From NCBI GenBank assembly GCA_017656235.1, contig JACDOF010000001.1, forward strand, positions 62,001 through 126,000: a stretch of DNA of 64,000 nucleotides. Direction: 5' to 3'. The position numbers and the translations under genes are program-made. Positions 1 to 9,035 of the stretch are shown here, piece by piece. The notes under the pieces were generated by a model. It was not told the origin of the DNA, did no database searches, and saw only the letters and a list, made by a program, of their open reading frames with translations. The stretch comes from Brevibacillus sp. (GTDB lineage: Bacteria; Bacillota; Bacilli; Brevibacillales; Brevibacillaceae). Numbering within the stretch: the first letter of the stretch is position 1; each line of letters opens with the position of its first letter.

Positions 1-645
1 TCCAAAATCGAACAACCCCAACTGTTCAAACAACAAGTTTACGAGGAGATTAAAAACGCGATCATCAATCACCAGATTCTCCCGGGTGAACCGCTGTATG
101 AGCGGAACTTGAGTGAAAGCCTGGGAATCAGCCGTACGCCGATTCGGGAAGCCATTCAGCAGCTGGAACTGGAAGGGTGGGTCAAGTCGATACCGCGAAA
201 GGGCACCTTTGTCAACAACATCTCGGAAAAAGACGTAGAAGAGGTGCTGCAGTTACGCCGTGCGATTGAGGGACTGGTCATGGAACTGCTGATTCCGACG
301 ATTACAGACGAGCAGTTGGAAAAGGTGGAGCAAATCTATTTTTCCCAATCCGCACAGCGGGAGGACAACAAGCGCTTTATCGCCATTGACAAGGATTTCC
401 ATAATTACCTAGCTGAATTGAGCGGGAACAGTCGGGTTGTACAGTTGATGCAGACCATCAGCGATCAGATGCGATGGTTCGGAATTCGCGCCTTGAATCA
501 GTTGGGGCGGGCGGAACAGACGCTGCGGGAACACGAAATGATCCTGACGGCTCTGAAAAAACGCGATCTGGCAGCGGCCAAAGAAGCCATCTTCACCCAT
601 ATTGAACATACGCGAATCGCGGTGCGAAAAAGTCTACAAACGTGA
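1..645 (+). CDS. GntR/FadR-family (FCD) transcriptional regulator, 5' end outside window
   Basis: The reading frame is open from base 1, so the gene starts upstream of the window; the visible part is 214 residues. The N-terminal part is a winged helix-turn-helix (residues such as SESLGISRTPIREAIQQLE are typical of GntR recognition helices), followed by an all-helical FCD ligand-binding domain. These proteins usually repress a neighbouring catabolic operon and are released by a small carboxylate. The DUF2848 gene starts 13 bp after the stop, on the same strand, so it probably regulates the amidase/TRAP operon that follows. The ligand is not evident from the sequence. Confidence 0.85.
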   Translation, partial: SKIEQPQLFKQQVYEEIKNAIINHQILPGEPLYERNLSESLGISRTPIREAIQQLELEGWVKSIPRKGTFVNNISEKDVEEVLQLRRAIEGLVMELLIPTITDEQLEKVEQIYFSQSAQREDNKRFIAIDKDFHNYLAELSGNSRVVQLMQTISDQMRWFGIRALNQLGRAEQTLREHEMILTALKKRDLAAAKEAIFTHIEHTRIAVRKSLQT

Positions 646-658
646 GCAGGAGGACAGC

Positions 659-1345
659 ATGATACACAAAATTGTAAGCGTTCAACCCCGCTGCGGCGAA
701 AGCCAGGAGATGGAGATTCAGATCGAGCGGGTACTTGTCGTCGGGTACGGAGGAAGAGACATGCAGAAAGTCATGGAACATATCCATGAGCTCGCCGAGA
801 TCGGGGTGGCGCCGCCGAGTACCATTCCGGCACTCTACCCGCAGCCGCTCACCGGCTTGTGCTTCGATTCGTCCATTACCGTAAGCGGCAGGCAGACGTC
901 AGGTGAGGCGGAGTACGTTTTGTTTCACAACGGTGAAGAGTGGCTGGTCACGGTTGGCAGCGATCACACAGACCGTCAGGTGGAAAAAGCGGACATCCAG
1001 AAGTCCAAGGAGATTTGTCCCAAACCGCTGGCCAGTACGTTCTGGAGGTTAACGGACCTGGAGGATCACTGGGACCAGTTGATGCTCCGCTGCTGGGTGA
1101 CCGACGCGTCGGGCAGAAGGCTGTATCAAGAGCACGATTTGACCGCTCTGCTTCCGGTCTCGCAGCTGCTGGCCAAGCTGGACGAATTCGGCTGCAAGGA
1201 TTTGAAGAACACAGTGATCTTCTCCGGCACGGTTCCAACGCTGGAGGGGTTCGTTTACGGAGACAGGTATGAGCTGGAACTGGCCGACCCGGTTTTACAG
1301 CGGTCGATTACGATGACTTATTCAGTAGAAGTAAAGGAGGGGTAA
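659..1345 (+). CDS. DUF2848 family protein
   Basis: This is a 228-residue soluble protein with the features of the DUF2848 family: an early VVGYGGRD motif, the segment GVAPPSTIPALY, and a later part rich in beta strands that recalls fumarylacetoacetate-hydrolase-like folds. I chose the ATG at 659 because AGGAGG lies 6-11 bases upstream; the frame extends further 5' only inside the GntR gene. The family has no established reaction that I know of. Its place between a regulator and a nitrilase-family amidase, with 3 bp to the amidase start, suggests a step in degradation of a small carbonyl or amide compound (inference). Confidence 0.8.
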   Translation: MIHKIVSVQPRCGESQEMEIQIERVLVVGYGGRDMQKVMEHIHELAEIGVAPPSTIPALYPQPLTGLCFDSSITVSGRQTSGEAEYVLFHNGEEWLVTVGSDHTDRQVEKADIQKSKEICPKPLASTFWRLTDLEDHWDQLMLRCWVTDASGRRLYQEHDLTALLPVSQLLAKLDEFGCKDLKNTVIFSGTVPTLEGFVYGDRYELELADPVLQRSITMTYSVEVKEG

Positions 1346-1348
1346 TCT

Positions 1349-2131
1349 ATGAAAATCGCGTTGATTCAAATGGATGTGAAGATTGGTGAACCCGAGGTCA
1401 ATTTCGCCCATGCGCAGCGGCTGGTAGAGCAAGCGGCCGCGGGCAAACCCGACCTGATCGTGCTGCCGGAGATGTGGAACACCGGATACGCCTTGGAACA
1501 AGCAAAGGAACTGGCCGACGTGGACGGGCGGCGGACGCGGGAATTGTTTTCCCGATTGGCCCGTGACTGCCAGTCCACCATCGTCGCCGGCAGCGTATTG
1601 TATCGCGATTCGCAAGCAGACGAAATCACCAACACGATGCTGGTATTCAACCGGCAGGGACAGGAAGTGGTTCAGTACAACAAACTTCACCTGTTTCGCC
1701 TGATGGACGAGCACCTGTACCTGACGGCGGGCAACTCCGTTCAAGGGTTTGAACTGGACGGAGTGAGATTTGGCGTGATGATCTGCTACGACCTGCGCTT
1801 CCCGCAGCTTTCCCGCAAGCTGGTGCAGCAAGGAGCCAAGGTGTTGATCAACGTGGCACAGTGGCCGACGGCGCGCGTCGATCATTGGCAGACACTGCTG
1901 CAAGCGCGGGCGATTGAAAACCAGTCGTACATGATCGCGGTGAACCGCTGTGGCGAAAGCCGCGGTACGGCTTTTCCCGGCAGTTCGATGGTGATAGATC
2001 CATGGGGTGAAGTACTTCTGGTCGGAGAGTCGGCAGAAAAAATCTATCACCTCGATATCGACCTCGACCGTGTGGACGAAATTCGCAAACGCATCCCTGT
2101 TTTTGACGATCAGCGATTCGATATCTACTAA
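1349..2131 (+). CDS. Carbon-nitrogen hydrolase (nitrilase superfamily amidase)
   Basis: The 260-residue protein has the complete nitrilase-superfamily catalytic triad: Glu41 in LPEMWNTGY, Lys112 in YNKLHLF and Cys146 in MICYDLRFP. The length and motifs fit the omega-amidase/YafV-like branch, which hydrolyses omega-amides of keto acids or other small amides. It would be cytosolic. An excellent AAAGGAGG site precedes the ATG, and the gene lies 3 bp after the DUF2848 gene, so the two are almost certainly co-transcribed. TRAP transporter genes follow, so its substrate may be an imported amide or its product. The exact substrate cannot be read from the sequence. Confidence 0.9.
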   Translation: MKIALIQMDVKIGEPEVNFAHAQRLVEQAAAGKPDLIVLPEMWNTGYALEQAKELADVDGRRTRELFSRLARDCQSTIVAGSVLYRDSQADEITNTMLVFNRQGQEVVQYNKLHLFRLMDEHLYLTAGNSVQGFELDGVRFGVMICYDLRFPQLSRKLVQQGAKVLINVAQWPTARVDHWQTLLQARAIENQSYMIAVNRCGESRGTAFPGSSMVIDPWGEVLLVGESAEKIYHLDIDLDRVDEIRKRIPVFDDQRFDIY

Positions 2132-2189
2132 GCCGCGTCGTTGATCGAAACATAACTACAATGACAAAGTCAACAGGAGGGTTTTTACG

Positions 2190-3218
2190 ATGAAAAAGAG
2201 GAAATGGTTTTTGCAAGTTCTCAGCGCCGCTTTCTTGCTCGCTTCCCTTGCCGCTTGCGGTAGTGACGGAAACGCGCCGCAAAGCCAGGCGGGTGAACAA
2301 GACAAGGAAGCACTGACCATTAAATTGGCGCACACTGGTTCGGAAGCACACCAGTATCACATCGCTTCGGAGATCTTCAAGAAAGAACTGGAGTCGCTCA
2401 GCGGCAACACCATTCAGGTAAAAATCTTCCCCAGTGCGCAGCTGGGCGGTGAAAAAGATGCGGTTGAGGGTGTCATGAATGGCACGATTGACATGACCAC
2501 CGTGGCCGCCGACAGTTCCCTGGCCAATGTCGTTCCGGAAATGAACGCATTTGGCATCCCGTTCTTGTTCAAGGATGCGAACCACGTCTATGCGGTGCTT
2601 GATGGAGAAATCGGTAAAGAGCTGCTGAAGAAAGTGGACGAAAAGGGCATGAAAGGGCTCGGTTTCTGGGAAGTTGGATTCCGCAACATGACGTCCAAGG
2701 ACAAGCCAATCGAAAAACCGGAAGACCTGCAGGGCATGAAAATGCGGGTACAACCAGCACCGGTATGGCAGGAATTCATGAAAAGCCTGGGGGCCAATCC
2801 AACTCCTGTGCAATTTAGCGAGCTGTACAGCGCGCTGGAACAAGGGGTGGTAGATGGCCAGGAAAACCCCATTGCAACGCTGATGTCGATGAAGTTCTAT
2901 GAAGTGCAGAAGCAGGTTGCTTTAACGGCACACACCTATACGCCTGCGGCCGTACTGATGAGCAATAAAATGTACAATTCGTTGAGCGATGAGCAGAAAA
3001 AATGGGTGGAGGAAGCCGTCCAAAAAGCGACCCAGGAACAGCGCAAAGTACTGGCGGAAAATGAGGCCAAAGCACTGGAAGAACTGAAACAAAATGGTGT
3101 GAACGTCACTCAGCCGGACCGTGAAGCGTTCGCGGAAGCAACCAAAGACGTTTACAAAGCAGTTGCTGACAAGGTACCACAAGAGTTGATCGACAAAATG
3201 AAGGCAGCAGCGAAGTAA
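2190..3218 (+). CDS. TRAP transporter substrate-binding lipoprotein, DctP family (TRAP 1)
   Basis: This 342-residue secreted binding protein has a lipoprotein signal with the lipobox LAAC (Cys23), so it is anchored outside the membrane. The DctP fold is recognised by the block around GMKMRV, whose Arg186 normally makes a salt bridge to the substrate carboxylate, and by the block GVVDGQENP. It captures an organic acid or zwitterion for the two membrane subunits that follow. A perfect hairpin (3225-3249) lies between it and the small permease gene, which would let the binding protein be made in excess over the membrane parts. Confidence 0.93.
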   Translation: MKKRKWFLQVLSAAFLLASLAACGSDGNAPQSQAGEQDKEALTIKLAHTGSEAHQYHIASEIFKKELESLSGNTIQVKIFPSAQLGGEKDAVEGVMNGTIDMTTVAADSSLANVVPEMNAFGIPFLFKDANHVYAVLDGEIGKELLKKVDEKGMKGLGFWEVGFRNMTSKDKPIEKPEDLQGMKMRVQPAPVWQEFMKSLGANPTPVQFSELYSALEQGVVDGQENPIATLMSMKFYEVQKQVALTAHTYTPAAVLMSNKMYNSLSDEQKKWVEEAVQKATQEQRKVLAENEAKALEELKQNGVNVTQPDREAFAEATKDVYKAVADKVPQELIDKMKAAAK

Positions 3219-3224
3219 CCATGG

Positions 3225-3252
3225 ACAAGGACTGCTCTGCAGTCCTTGTTTT
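3225..3252 (+). terminator. Hairpin between dctP and dctQ of TRAP 1
   Basis: An 11-bp perfect stem (3225-3235 with 3239-3249) closes a 3-base loop and is followed by a short T-run. It is too close to the next gene to be a full operon end. It more likely acts as a partial terminator or a 3' stabiliser for the binding-protein message. Confidence 0.7.
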
Positions 3253-3272
3253 ACGATGCGGGGGGAGTCAGG

Positions 3273-3734
3273 ATGAAGGTAGCCAAAAACTGGTTGGAAT
3301 TGCTGACAGGCTTTAGTTTAGTGATCCTTGTACTCGCTACGTTTTTACAGGTTGTGTTCCGATTCTTGTTGAAAATACCTGCTCCGTGGACGGAAGAAGT
3401 GACGCGTATCGCCTTTGCCTATCTGGTGTTTTTCGGCGCTGCGCTTGGCGCAAAGTACCAACGTCACCTCAGCGTCGATGTCCTGACGACAGTACCGGCC
3501 GCGGTGCGCAAATGGGTGGTGGCCCTGGGCTACCTGTTGAGCATTTTGTTCGTGGCTGTTTTTGCCTACTTTGGCTGGGTTCATACCGTCAACTCCAGCA
3601 TCCAAACAACGCCGACGCTGGAGATCTCCCTGTCCTATCTCTATATGGTCATGCCGCTTTCCGGGATTATCATCATCTACTACCTGATCAAAAACATGAT
3701 GCTTGAGTGGCAGGGAAGGGATGTGAACAACTGA
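3273..3734 (+). CDS. TRAP transporter small permease, DctQ family (TRAP 1)
   Basis: A 153-residue membrane protein with four predicted transmembrane helices and the DctQ hallmarks: R-F near the end of helix 1, the segment PWTEEVTR before helix 2 and GAALGAKYQRH after it. It pairs with the DctM subunit and carries no transport pore of its own. I chose the ATG at 3273, with GGGGGAG upstream, over an in-frame start 27 bases earlier that would overlap the hairpin. The stop codon overlaps the next start (TGATG), so translation is coupled to dctM. Confidence 0.9.
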   Translation: MKVAKNWLELLTGFSLVILVLATFLQVVFRFLLKIPAPWTEEVTRIAFAYLVFFGAALGAKYQRHLSVDVLTTVPAAVRKWVVALGYLLSILFVAVFAYFGWVHTVNSSIQTTPTLEISLSYLYMVMPLSGIIIIYYLIKNMMLEWQGRDVNN

Positions 3735-5008
3735 TGCTGTGGCTGATTGCCGTCATGTTTGTTTTGTTCCTGTTTCGGATCCCGATCGCCTTTGGGATCG
3801 GAATCACCTCCCTGCTCGGATTGTGGCTGAGCGGCACGGACCTGGTTGTTATCGCCCAGAAGTCGTTTTCCGGAATCGATTCGTTTGCCTTGGTGGCCAT
3901 CCCGCTGTTTGTACTGGCGGGAGAAATCATGACCGCAGGCGGTATTTCCAAGCGACTGGTCGATTTCGCCTCACTGCTGGTCGGACACCTGCCAGCCGGG
4001 TTGGCGATGGTGGTCATCCTGGCCTGTACCTTTTTTTCAGCTATCTCCGGGTCGGCGATCGCCGACGCTGCCGCCATTGGCGGAATTCTCATTCCAGCGA
4101 TGATCAAACAGGGATATGACCGCCGTTTCGCTTCGACGCTGGTTGCTTCCGCTTCCACCATCGGACCGGTGATTCCTCCTTCGATCCCGTTGATCCTGTA
4201 CGGGGTGATGGCAAGTGTTTCGATTGGTGATTTGTTCCTGGCCGGTTTGGGCCCGGGACTCTTGATGGCCGTCGCCCTGATGGTTTACGTGTATTACTAC
4301 GGCCTAAAACACAACATCAAAGGGCGGGAGAAAAGAGCCACCTTCCAAGAAGTGGCGGCGGGGGTCAAAGATGCGTTTTTGGCACTGCTGCTGCCGGTCA
4401 TCATCATCGGCGGATTCCGCACCGGCGTCTTTACTGCGACGGAGTCGGGCGTGATTGCCGTTGTGTACGCTCTCGTGGTGGGAGCCTTTGTCTACCGTGA
4501 GCTGAAGTGGAGAGCACTGCCCAAAATCATTGTGGAGACGGTGGTCAGCTCCGCCACCATCCTGTTTGTGATTGCCAATGCGACCCTGTTTACCTGGCTG
4601 CTCTCCTATCACGAAATACCGGGCAAGCTGGGGGAAATGGTCTCCTCGATCTCGTCGGAACCGTGGGTGCTGCTTCTCATCATCAACGTCGTGCTGTTAA
4701 TCGCAGGTTCATTTATCGATACCATCAGTGCGCTAACCATCTTTACACCGTTGTTCCTGCCGCTTGTTCTGGAGGCGGGTATTGACCCTGTCCACTTCGG
4801 CGTGATGTTGACGGTGAACCTGACAATCGGCATGATTACACCTCCGCTGGGGGTATGCTTGTTTGTCACATCAGCCATTGCCAAGACGAATCTGGCAGAG
4901 ATGGTAAAACCGCTTATGCCGATGCTGGTCACGTTACTTGCCGTTCTGGCTTTGGTCACTTATTGGCCTGATTTGAGTATGTTCCTGCCGAATCTGTTAA
5001 GAGAATGA
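3734..5008 (+). CDS. TRAP transporter large permease, DctM family (TRAP 1)
   Basis: A 424-residue protein with about a dozen hydrophobic helices and typical DctM blocks, such as the ISGSAIADAAAIGG region in the first half and the NLTIGMITPPLGVCLF region near the end. This is the sodium-coupled transport subunit of the TRAP system. I chose the ATG at 3734, which overlaps the dctQ stop by one base. The operon ends here: a long imperfect hairpin at 5115-5161 separates it from the convergent PucR gene. The substrate is unknown; the neighbouring amidase and DUF2848 genes suggest a small carboxylate or amide. Confidence 0.93.
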   Translation: MLWLIAVMFVLFLFRIPIAFGIGITSLLGLWLSGTDLVVIAQKSFSGIDSFALVAIPLFVLAGEIMTAGGISKRLVDFASLLVGHLPAGLAMVVILACTFFSAISGSAIADAAAIGGILIPAMIKQGYDRRFASTLVASASTIGPVIPPSIPLILYGVMASVSIGDLFLAGLGPGLLMAVALMVYVYYYGLKHNIKGREKRATFQEVAAGVKDAFLALLLPVIIIGGFRTGVFTATESGVIAVVYALVVGAFVYRELKWRALPKIIVETVVSSATILFVIANATLFTWLLSYHEIPGKLGEMVSSISSEPWVLLLIINVVLLIAGSFIDTISALTIFTPLFLPLVLEAGIDPVHFGVMLTVNLTIGMITPPLGVCLFVTSAIAKTNLAEMVKPLMPMLVTLLAVLALVTYWPDLSMFLPNLLRE

Positions 5009-5114
5009 CCGTGCTGTTCGATTCTCGAATGGGGATAAACGCTCGTACTGTGTACTGCGCAGAGGAGAAAATGTCGTATCCCGCAAGAAGTCAGGAAAAA
5101 CAGAATGTTTCACG

Positions 5115-5165
5115 ACATGGCGATCACTTCTCGATACGCAATCGGGGAGTGGTCGCCATGTTTGT
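5115..5165. terminator. Bidirectional terminator between TRAP 1 and the convergent pucR gene
   Basis: The arms 5115-5128 and 5148-5161 pair over 14 positions with one G-T type mismatch, followed by a T-rich tail on the plus strand (TTTGTTT). It lies between two converging genes, so it can serve both. Confidence 0.7.
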
Positions 5166-5178
5166 TTGCATAAAGCTG

Positions 5179-6897
5179 TTACGTCATGTCGAACGAGATG
5201 TTGTGTTCATCAGCAACTCCGGCTGTCCAAAGTTTTGCCGTCAGTTCGATTAAAAACAGGTCATCCGGATCGGTCAGCGAACGGCCGGTAAGCGATTCGA
5301 TTTTCTTTAAACGGTAGAGCAGCGACTGTCGATGAAGATTGAGAGCACGTGCCGTTTGACTTACATTGCCGTGGTTGCGAATGTACGTCGTTAACGTATG
5401 CAGCAATTCCATGCCGCGGTTTTTGTCATGTTCAAAAAGTTTTCCGATCGTTTGAAGCGTGAGCTCGCGCAGTTCTTCATGGTGGATAAGGGTGCGCAAA
5501 ATGCGGTAAATGCCGGTCTCGGCGTAAGTGGTGACAGCACCGTCGCCCTTTTGGCGCGTCCCAATCTCAAGAGCGGTGCGTGCGTCGTGGTAGCTCGCCT
5601 GGAATGAATCTTCTCCGGTGTGAACTTCACCAATCCCCCACGACATAACGAGATCCGGAAGATACTGCTTGATCTTCTGGTTAACACGCTCGATATAGTC
5701 GCGGGCTTGTCTGCCGGCCTGATCGGCGTCTGCTTCGTAATACACGACAAACTCATTTCGCTGGAAGGTGATCATGATCTTTTTGTTTGCGGTTTTGGCT
5801 GTTTGCGCCATCATCTCTTCCAGGTACGTTGTTACCTCCTGGACCCAGCTCTCAAAAGAGATGTGGTCGTTTTTTTGCTTTTTGTAAACAACGCGCAGGT
5901 TGGTTGGCACGCCGATCAGGCACACGTAAGTGGCATGCATGTCATACCCGAACGATTTGGCACGGATCAGCACCTGTTCCCAGGAGTCAAACTCCCCTTT
6001 GGCCAGACTCCATACAAAATCACCGCGAAGGCGCATTTCTGTCTCCATAATCGCTGTTTCCCGTTGGAACCAAAGCGCCGAGGCCATGGCGGCCTTTTCG
6101 ATCAGGTGTATCATCGCCATGCGCAGCAGCGTTTCCACATTCGTATCAGGGGGAAAGGCGATCACCAAATAGCCCTGGATCTGGTTGGCGGAACGAATGG
6201 CGAACAGCGCGATCAAATGGTTTTCGATCAGGCAGCTTTTCAGCTCGTGCTGTGTGTAGGAATCATGCAGCGTTGTCGGATTCCATAGAAGCAGATCCGG
6301 GTGCTTCTCCAAAGTCCGGTACCATTGCTTGGTGAGAAGACTGGCCTTGCTGCTCTCCCCCTTGATGCCGCCGTGCTGATCTATGATCACAACGGGGTGG
6401 TCAATTTTCTGCTGAAGAGCTTGGGCCACAGCGGAAAAATCTTTTCCATGCAAAAACAAATGCAAGATGATCTGCTGCATTTCTTCCGACTGTTCCAGTA
6501 TCCGGTGCTGCCAATTGTTTATTTCGTGCAGCACGGCATGTGTGATATCGGAAAAACGGACTTCCCACGGTATCTCAATGATCGGGAAGCCCTGTTCAGA
6601 TGCAAATGCAATCACTTCTGCCGGCACTTCCCGGACGTAGTGCCCTTTGGCCAGAACCAGTGCCGCCGCTTCCGAGCGGATGATATCCTGTACAAACTGT
6701 TTTAATAACGCAGCATCATGACCGCAACCGATGGCTGTGCTGAGTACCAACTCGTTTTTGCGCACGAAATTTTCAACTGGAATCTCAATTACCGAAACCC
6801 ATTCGACCGGTCGATGCTGTATCGTATGTGCTGCTGAACAGACTTTGGCTGAATTCATTTCAGGAAGTTCCAGTATCTCTTTCAAGGTACACCCCAT
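5179..6897 (-). CDS. PucR-family transcriptional regulator (ectoine island)
   Basis: This 572-residue protein has an N-terminal PucR sensor domain (starting GCTLKEILELPEM), a central region with a GGDEF-like fold common in this family, and a C-terminal PucR helix-turn-helix (NHGNVSQTARALNLHRQSLLYRLKKIE). Family members activate or repress purine, amino acid or osmolyte catabolism. I chose the ATG at 6897, preceded by GGTGGGG, over an in-frame start 30 bases upstream. It lies 31 bp behind the EutB-like gene on the same strand and is likely co-transcribed with it. It is the best candidate regulator of the divergent island, a role filled by EnuR-type regulators in Proteobacteria (inference). Confidence 0.88.
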   Translation of the reverse strand: MGCTLKEILELPEMNSAKVCSAAHTIQHRPVEWVSVIEIPVENFVRKNELVLSTAIGCGHDAALLKQFVQDIIRSEAAALVLAKGHYVREVPAEVIAFASEQGFPIIEIPWEVRFSDITHAVLHEINNWQHRILEQSEEMQQIILHLFLHGKDFSAVAQALQQKIDHPVVIIDQHGGIKGESSKASLLTKQWYRTLEKHPDLLLWNPTTLHDSYTQHELKSCLIENHLIALFAIRSANQIQGYLVIAFPPDTNVETLLRMAMIHLIEKAAMASALWFQRETAIMETEMRLRGDFVWSLAKGEFDSWEQVLIRAKSFGYDMHATYVCLIGVPTNLRVVYKKQKNDHISFESWVQEVTTYLEEMMAQTAKTANKKIMITFQRNEFVVYYEADADQAGRQARDYIERVNQKIKQYLPDLVMSWGIGEVHTGEDSFQASYHDARTALEIGTRQKGDGAVTTYAETGIYRILRTLIHHEELRELTLQTIGKLFEHDKNRGMELLHTLTTYIRNHGNVSQTARALNLHRQSLLYRLKKIESLTGRSLTDPDDLFLIELTAKLWTAGVADEHNISFDMT

Positions 6898-6928
6898 CAA
6901 GCACACCCCACCATTGTCAAGCACCACG

Positions 6929-7933
6929 TTATGAAGTTTGCTGGTTTGCGTATTTTTCGGCTATCTCCATGACCAGGGACAAATCAACGTTGCAGCCGCT
7001 CATGATGCAGGCGACATGTTCCCCCGGCTGAACGATTCCGTGTTCACGAATCGCGGCTATGCATGTTGCTGCTGCTCCTTCCACAATCATTCGGTGATTT
7101 TCCAGCATATACGCCATGCCTTTGGCAATTTCTTCTTCGGACACGAGGTACACTTCATCCATAAGCTGCTTTGTCATCTGAAACGTGTATTGATTTTCAA
7201 GGCCGATACCGCCAAGCAGGCTGTCGGCAAGCGTATCTTCTTCTGGAAGCAGAAGAGGTTTGCCGGCTTTCAAACTCTCATACATCACGGCTGCTTTTTT
7301 CATGGAAACCCCGATAACCTTTATCTTCGGATCGATTGACTTGACAGCGAGGGCAATCCCGCTAAGCAGTCCGCCGCCGGAGAGCGGGATAATGATTTTG
7401 TCGAGGCGCGGCAGGTCTTCAATGATTTCCAGGCCAATCGTGCCTTGTCCGCTAATGACATGCGGGTCATCAAAGGGATCGATGATCGTGAGGCCCTGTT
7501 CGCTTTGCAGTTTCCTGCAGTGATCGCTGGCTTCATCCTGGCTTTGACCGATAATCTCAACGCGCGCATGGTAGCGGCGAATGCGCTCCACTTTTGCTTT
7601 GGGTACACGATTGGAAATGCAGATCGCTGCAGGAATCCCCAGTGTATTTGCCACGAACGCTACGGCAAGTCCGTGGTTTCCGGTGGAAAACGTGGTCACG
7701 CCCCGTTGGCGTTCTTCAACCGTCAAAGAGAGTATCTTGTTTGCCGCCCCACGTACTTTAAATGCGCCAATGTCCTGCAGGTTCTCCAGTTTCAGGTGAA
7801 TGGAAGCTCCGGTATCCGCCGATAGGGCATGGGAAAAGACGAGGGGGGTTCTTCTGACGATGCGGTTTATTCTGGTTCGTGCTTCGTAAATATCCCGGAT
7901 CGAGAGCGTTTTGTGAGCGAAAGTTGCTGGCAT
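6929..7933 (-). CDS. eutB: Threonine dehydratase-like PLP enzyme, EutB type
   Basis: A 334-residue fold-type II PLP enzyme. Lys59 in AFKVRGA is the Schiff-base lysine and the SGGGLLSG loop binds the PLP phosphate. The length matches catabolic threonine/serine dehydratases without an ACT domain, and also EutB, the hydroxyectoine-utilisation dehydratase. I favour EutB because EutC-like and ectoine-hydrolase genes lie in the divergent operon. It would act on a hydroxylated diaminobutyrate intermediate, releasing water and ammonia. A strong AAGGAGG site precedes the ATG. A plain threonine or serine dehydratase remains possible, so the symbol rests on context. Confidence 0.75.
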   Translation of the reverse strand: MPATFAHKTLSIRDIYEARTRINRIVRRTPLVFSHALSADTGASIHLKLENLQDIGAFKVRGAANKILSLTVEERQRGVTTFSTGNHGLAVAFVANTLGIPAAICISNRVPKAKVERIRRYHARVEIIGQSQDEASDHCRKLQSEQGLTIIDPFDDPHVISGQGTIGLEIIEDLPRLDKIIIPLSGGGLLSGIALAVKSIDPKIKVIGVSMKKAAVMYESLKAGKPLLLPEEDTLADSLLGGIGLENQYTFQMTKQLMDEVYLVSEEEIAKGMAYMLENHRMIVEGAAATCIAAIREHGIVQPGEHVACIMSGCNVDLSLVMEIAEKYANQQTS

Positions 7934-8306
7934 GTCGGATATCCTCCTTATAGTCGGGTATCAACACGGCAAGAATAAGTGGGAATTTACAGTATACAGA
8001 AAAAATAATAAAAAATGCAAAAATTTACGCGGCATTATTGCACGAGCACACATTCTTTCCTATTTTATAGAGCGGAATAACGGGAGAATTATGTTTGTAT
8101 CAAGAAGACAGGGGCCAGGGCAGACTTTTTTGCATTATACATAACGGTCACATTATCGTCAATTGTATAGATTGCAAAAAAGGAAAGGGGCCATCTTCAT
8201 ACATTTTATACATTGCGGAAAGGGACGTGTTTGTTTAACTTTTTGAATACATACATTATTAAACAATTTCAAAAAATTTGAACGATCGTCACGGGAGGCC
8301 GCGTCC
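7934..8306. promoter_or_regulatory. Divergent control region of the ectoine island
   Basis: This 373-bp AT-rich gap separates the minus-strand eutB-pucR pair from the plus-strand catabolic operon. It holds repeated TATACATT/ATACATT words, including TTGCATTATACATAACGG near 8130, and the element at 8165-8218 that recurs upstream of the second ectoine hydrolase. I cannot fix a -35/-10 pair with confidence, but it must hold promoters for both directions and probably the PucR operator. Confidence 0.65.
8165..8218 (+). promoter_or_regulatory. Shared upstream element, copy 1
   Basis: This stretch begins GTATAGATTGCA, continues with an A-rich run and CTTCATACATTTTATACATT, and ends GCGG. The same order of words is found at 15757-15813 in front of the second ectoine hydrolase. 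Two copies at the heads of two transcription units of the same island suggest a common operator or promoter. Confidence 0.6.
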
Positions 8307-9035
8307 ATGATCTACAAAGCAAGAAAGGGTCAAGTCAATTACGGTGAATCGATCGGCATCATTCTGTTGGATACGTTTACCCCATTTATTCCAGGAGATG
8401 TAGGAAACGCAACCACGTACTCCTATCCGGTCCGTTACAAAACCATAAAAGGATTCACATTAGACAAAATGTATGGAATGGACTATGGGTTTATCGAAGC
8501 GTTCAAAGAGGCCGGCAGAGAGTTGGTACAAGACGGCGTTCGTGCGATAACGGGAGATTGCGGTTACATGGCATTGTTTCAGGAGGAATTGGCGAACGAC
8601 CTTGAAGTTCCGGTATTTATGTCCAGCTTGCTGCAGATTCCGTTCATCTCCCGCATCTTGGGCAATGGCGAAAAAGTGGGGATTATCTGTGCCAACTCCA
8701 AAGTCCTGGATGAATCTTTGCTGCGAGCTGTCGGTGTCACCACTGAGCCGTATGCGATCATCGGGTTGGAAAACAAAGAATATTTCTACAAAGGCGTGAT
8801 TGAAGAAGTAGGCGAATTGCATGCTGACAAAGTGGAAAGGGAAGTTGTGGAAGCAGCCGTAGAATTGGTCCGGCAAGATCCAAAAGTAAAAGCGATCCTG
8901 TTGGAGTGCAGTGTACTTCCGCCGTATGCGGCAGCTGTACAGGAAGCGGTTAACCTGCCCGTTTTTGACTTCATCACCATGATCGATTATGTGCACAGTG
9001 CGGTGGTGAAAAAGAGATACCATGGTTTCATGTAA
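8307..9035 (+). CDS. Aspartate/glutamate racemase superfamily protein (EutA-like by context)
   Basis: A 242-residue protein with two widely spaced cysteines typical of the Asp/Glu/hydantoin racemase and arylmalonate decarboxylase superfamily: Cys85 in TGDCGYM and Cys201 in LLECSVLPPY. It starts its transcription unit, with GGGAGG ahead of the ATG. Proteobacterial hydroxyectoine clusters carry EutA of the same superfamily, so a role in handling a chiral hydroxy or amino intermediate is plausible. The N-terminal half (GIILLDTFTPFIPGDVGN) looks more like the uncharacterised racemase group than EutA proper, so I give no symbol. Its end overlaps the next start by 14 bp. Confidence 0.8.
   Translation: MIYKARKGQVNYGESIGIILLDTFTPFIPGDVGNATTYSYPVRYKTIKGFTLDKMYGMDYGFIEAFKEAGRELVQDGVRAITGDCGYMALFQEELANDLEVPVFMSSLLQIPFISRILGNGEKVGIICANSKVLDESLLRAVGVTTEPYAIIGLENKEYFYKGVIEEVGELHADKVEREVVEAAVELVRQDPKVKAILLECSVLPPYAAAVQEAVNLPVFDFITMIDYVHSAVVKKRYHGFM

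Noticed and set aside
1322-2843. Long open frames on the minus strand opposite the amidase and TRAP 1 genes
   Set aside because: They are antisense to genes with clear family motifs, have no ribosome sites and show no recognisable domains. The GC-rich third positions of the true genes explain them.
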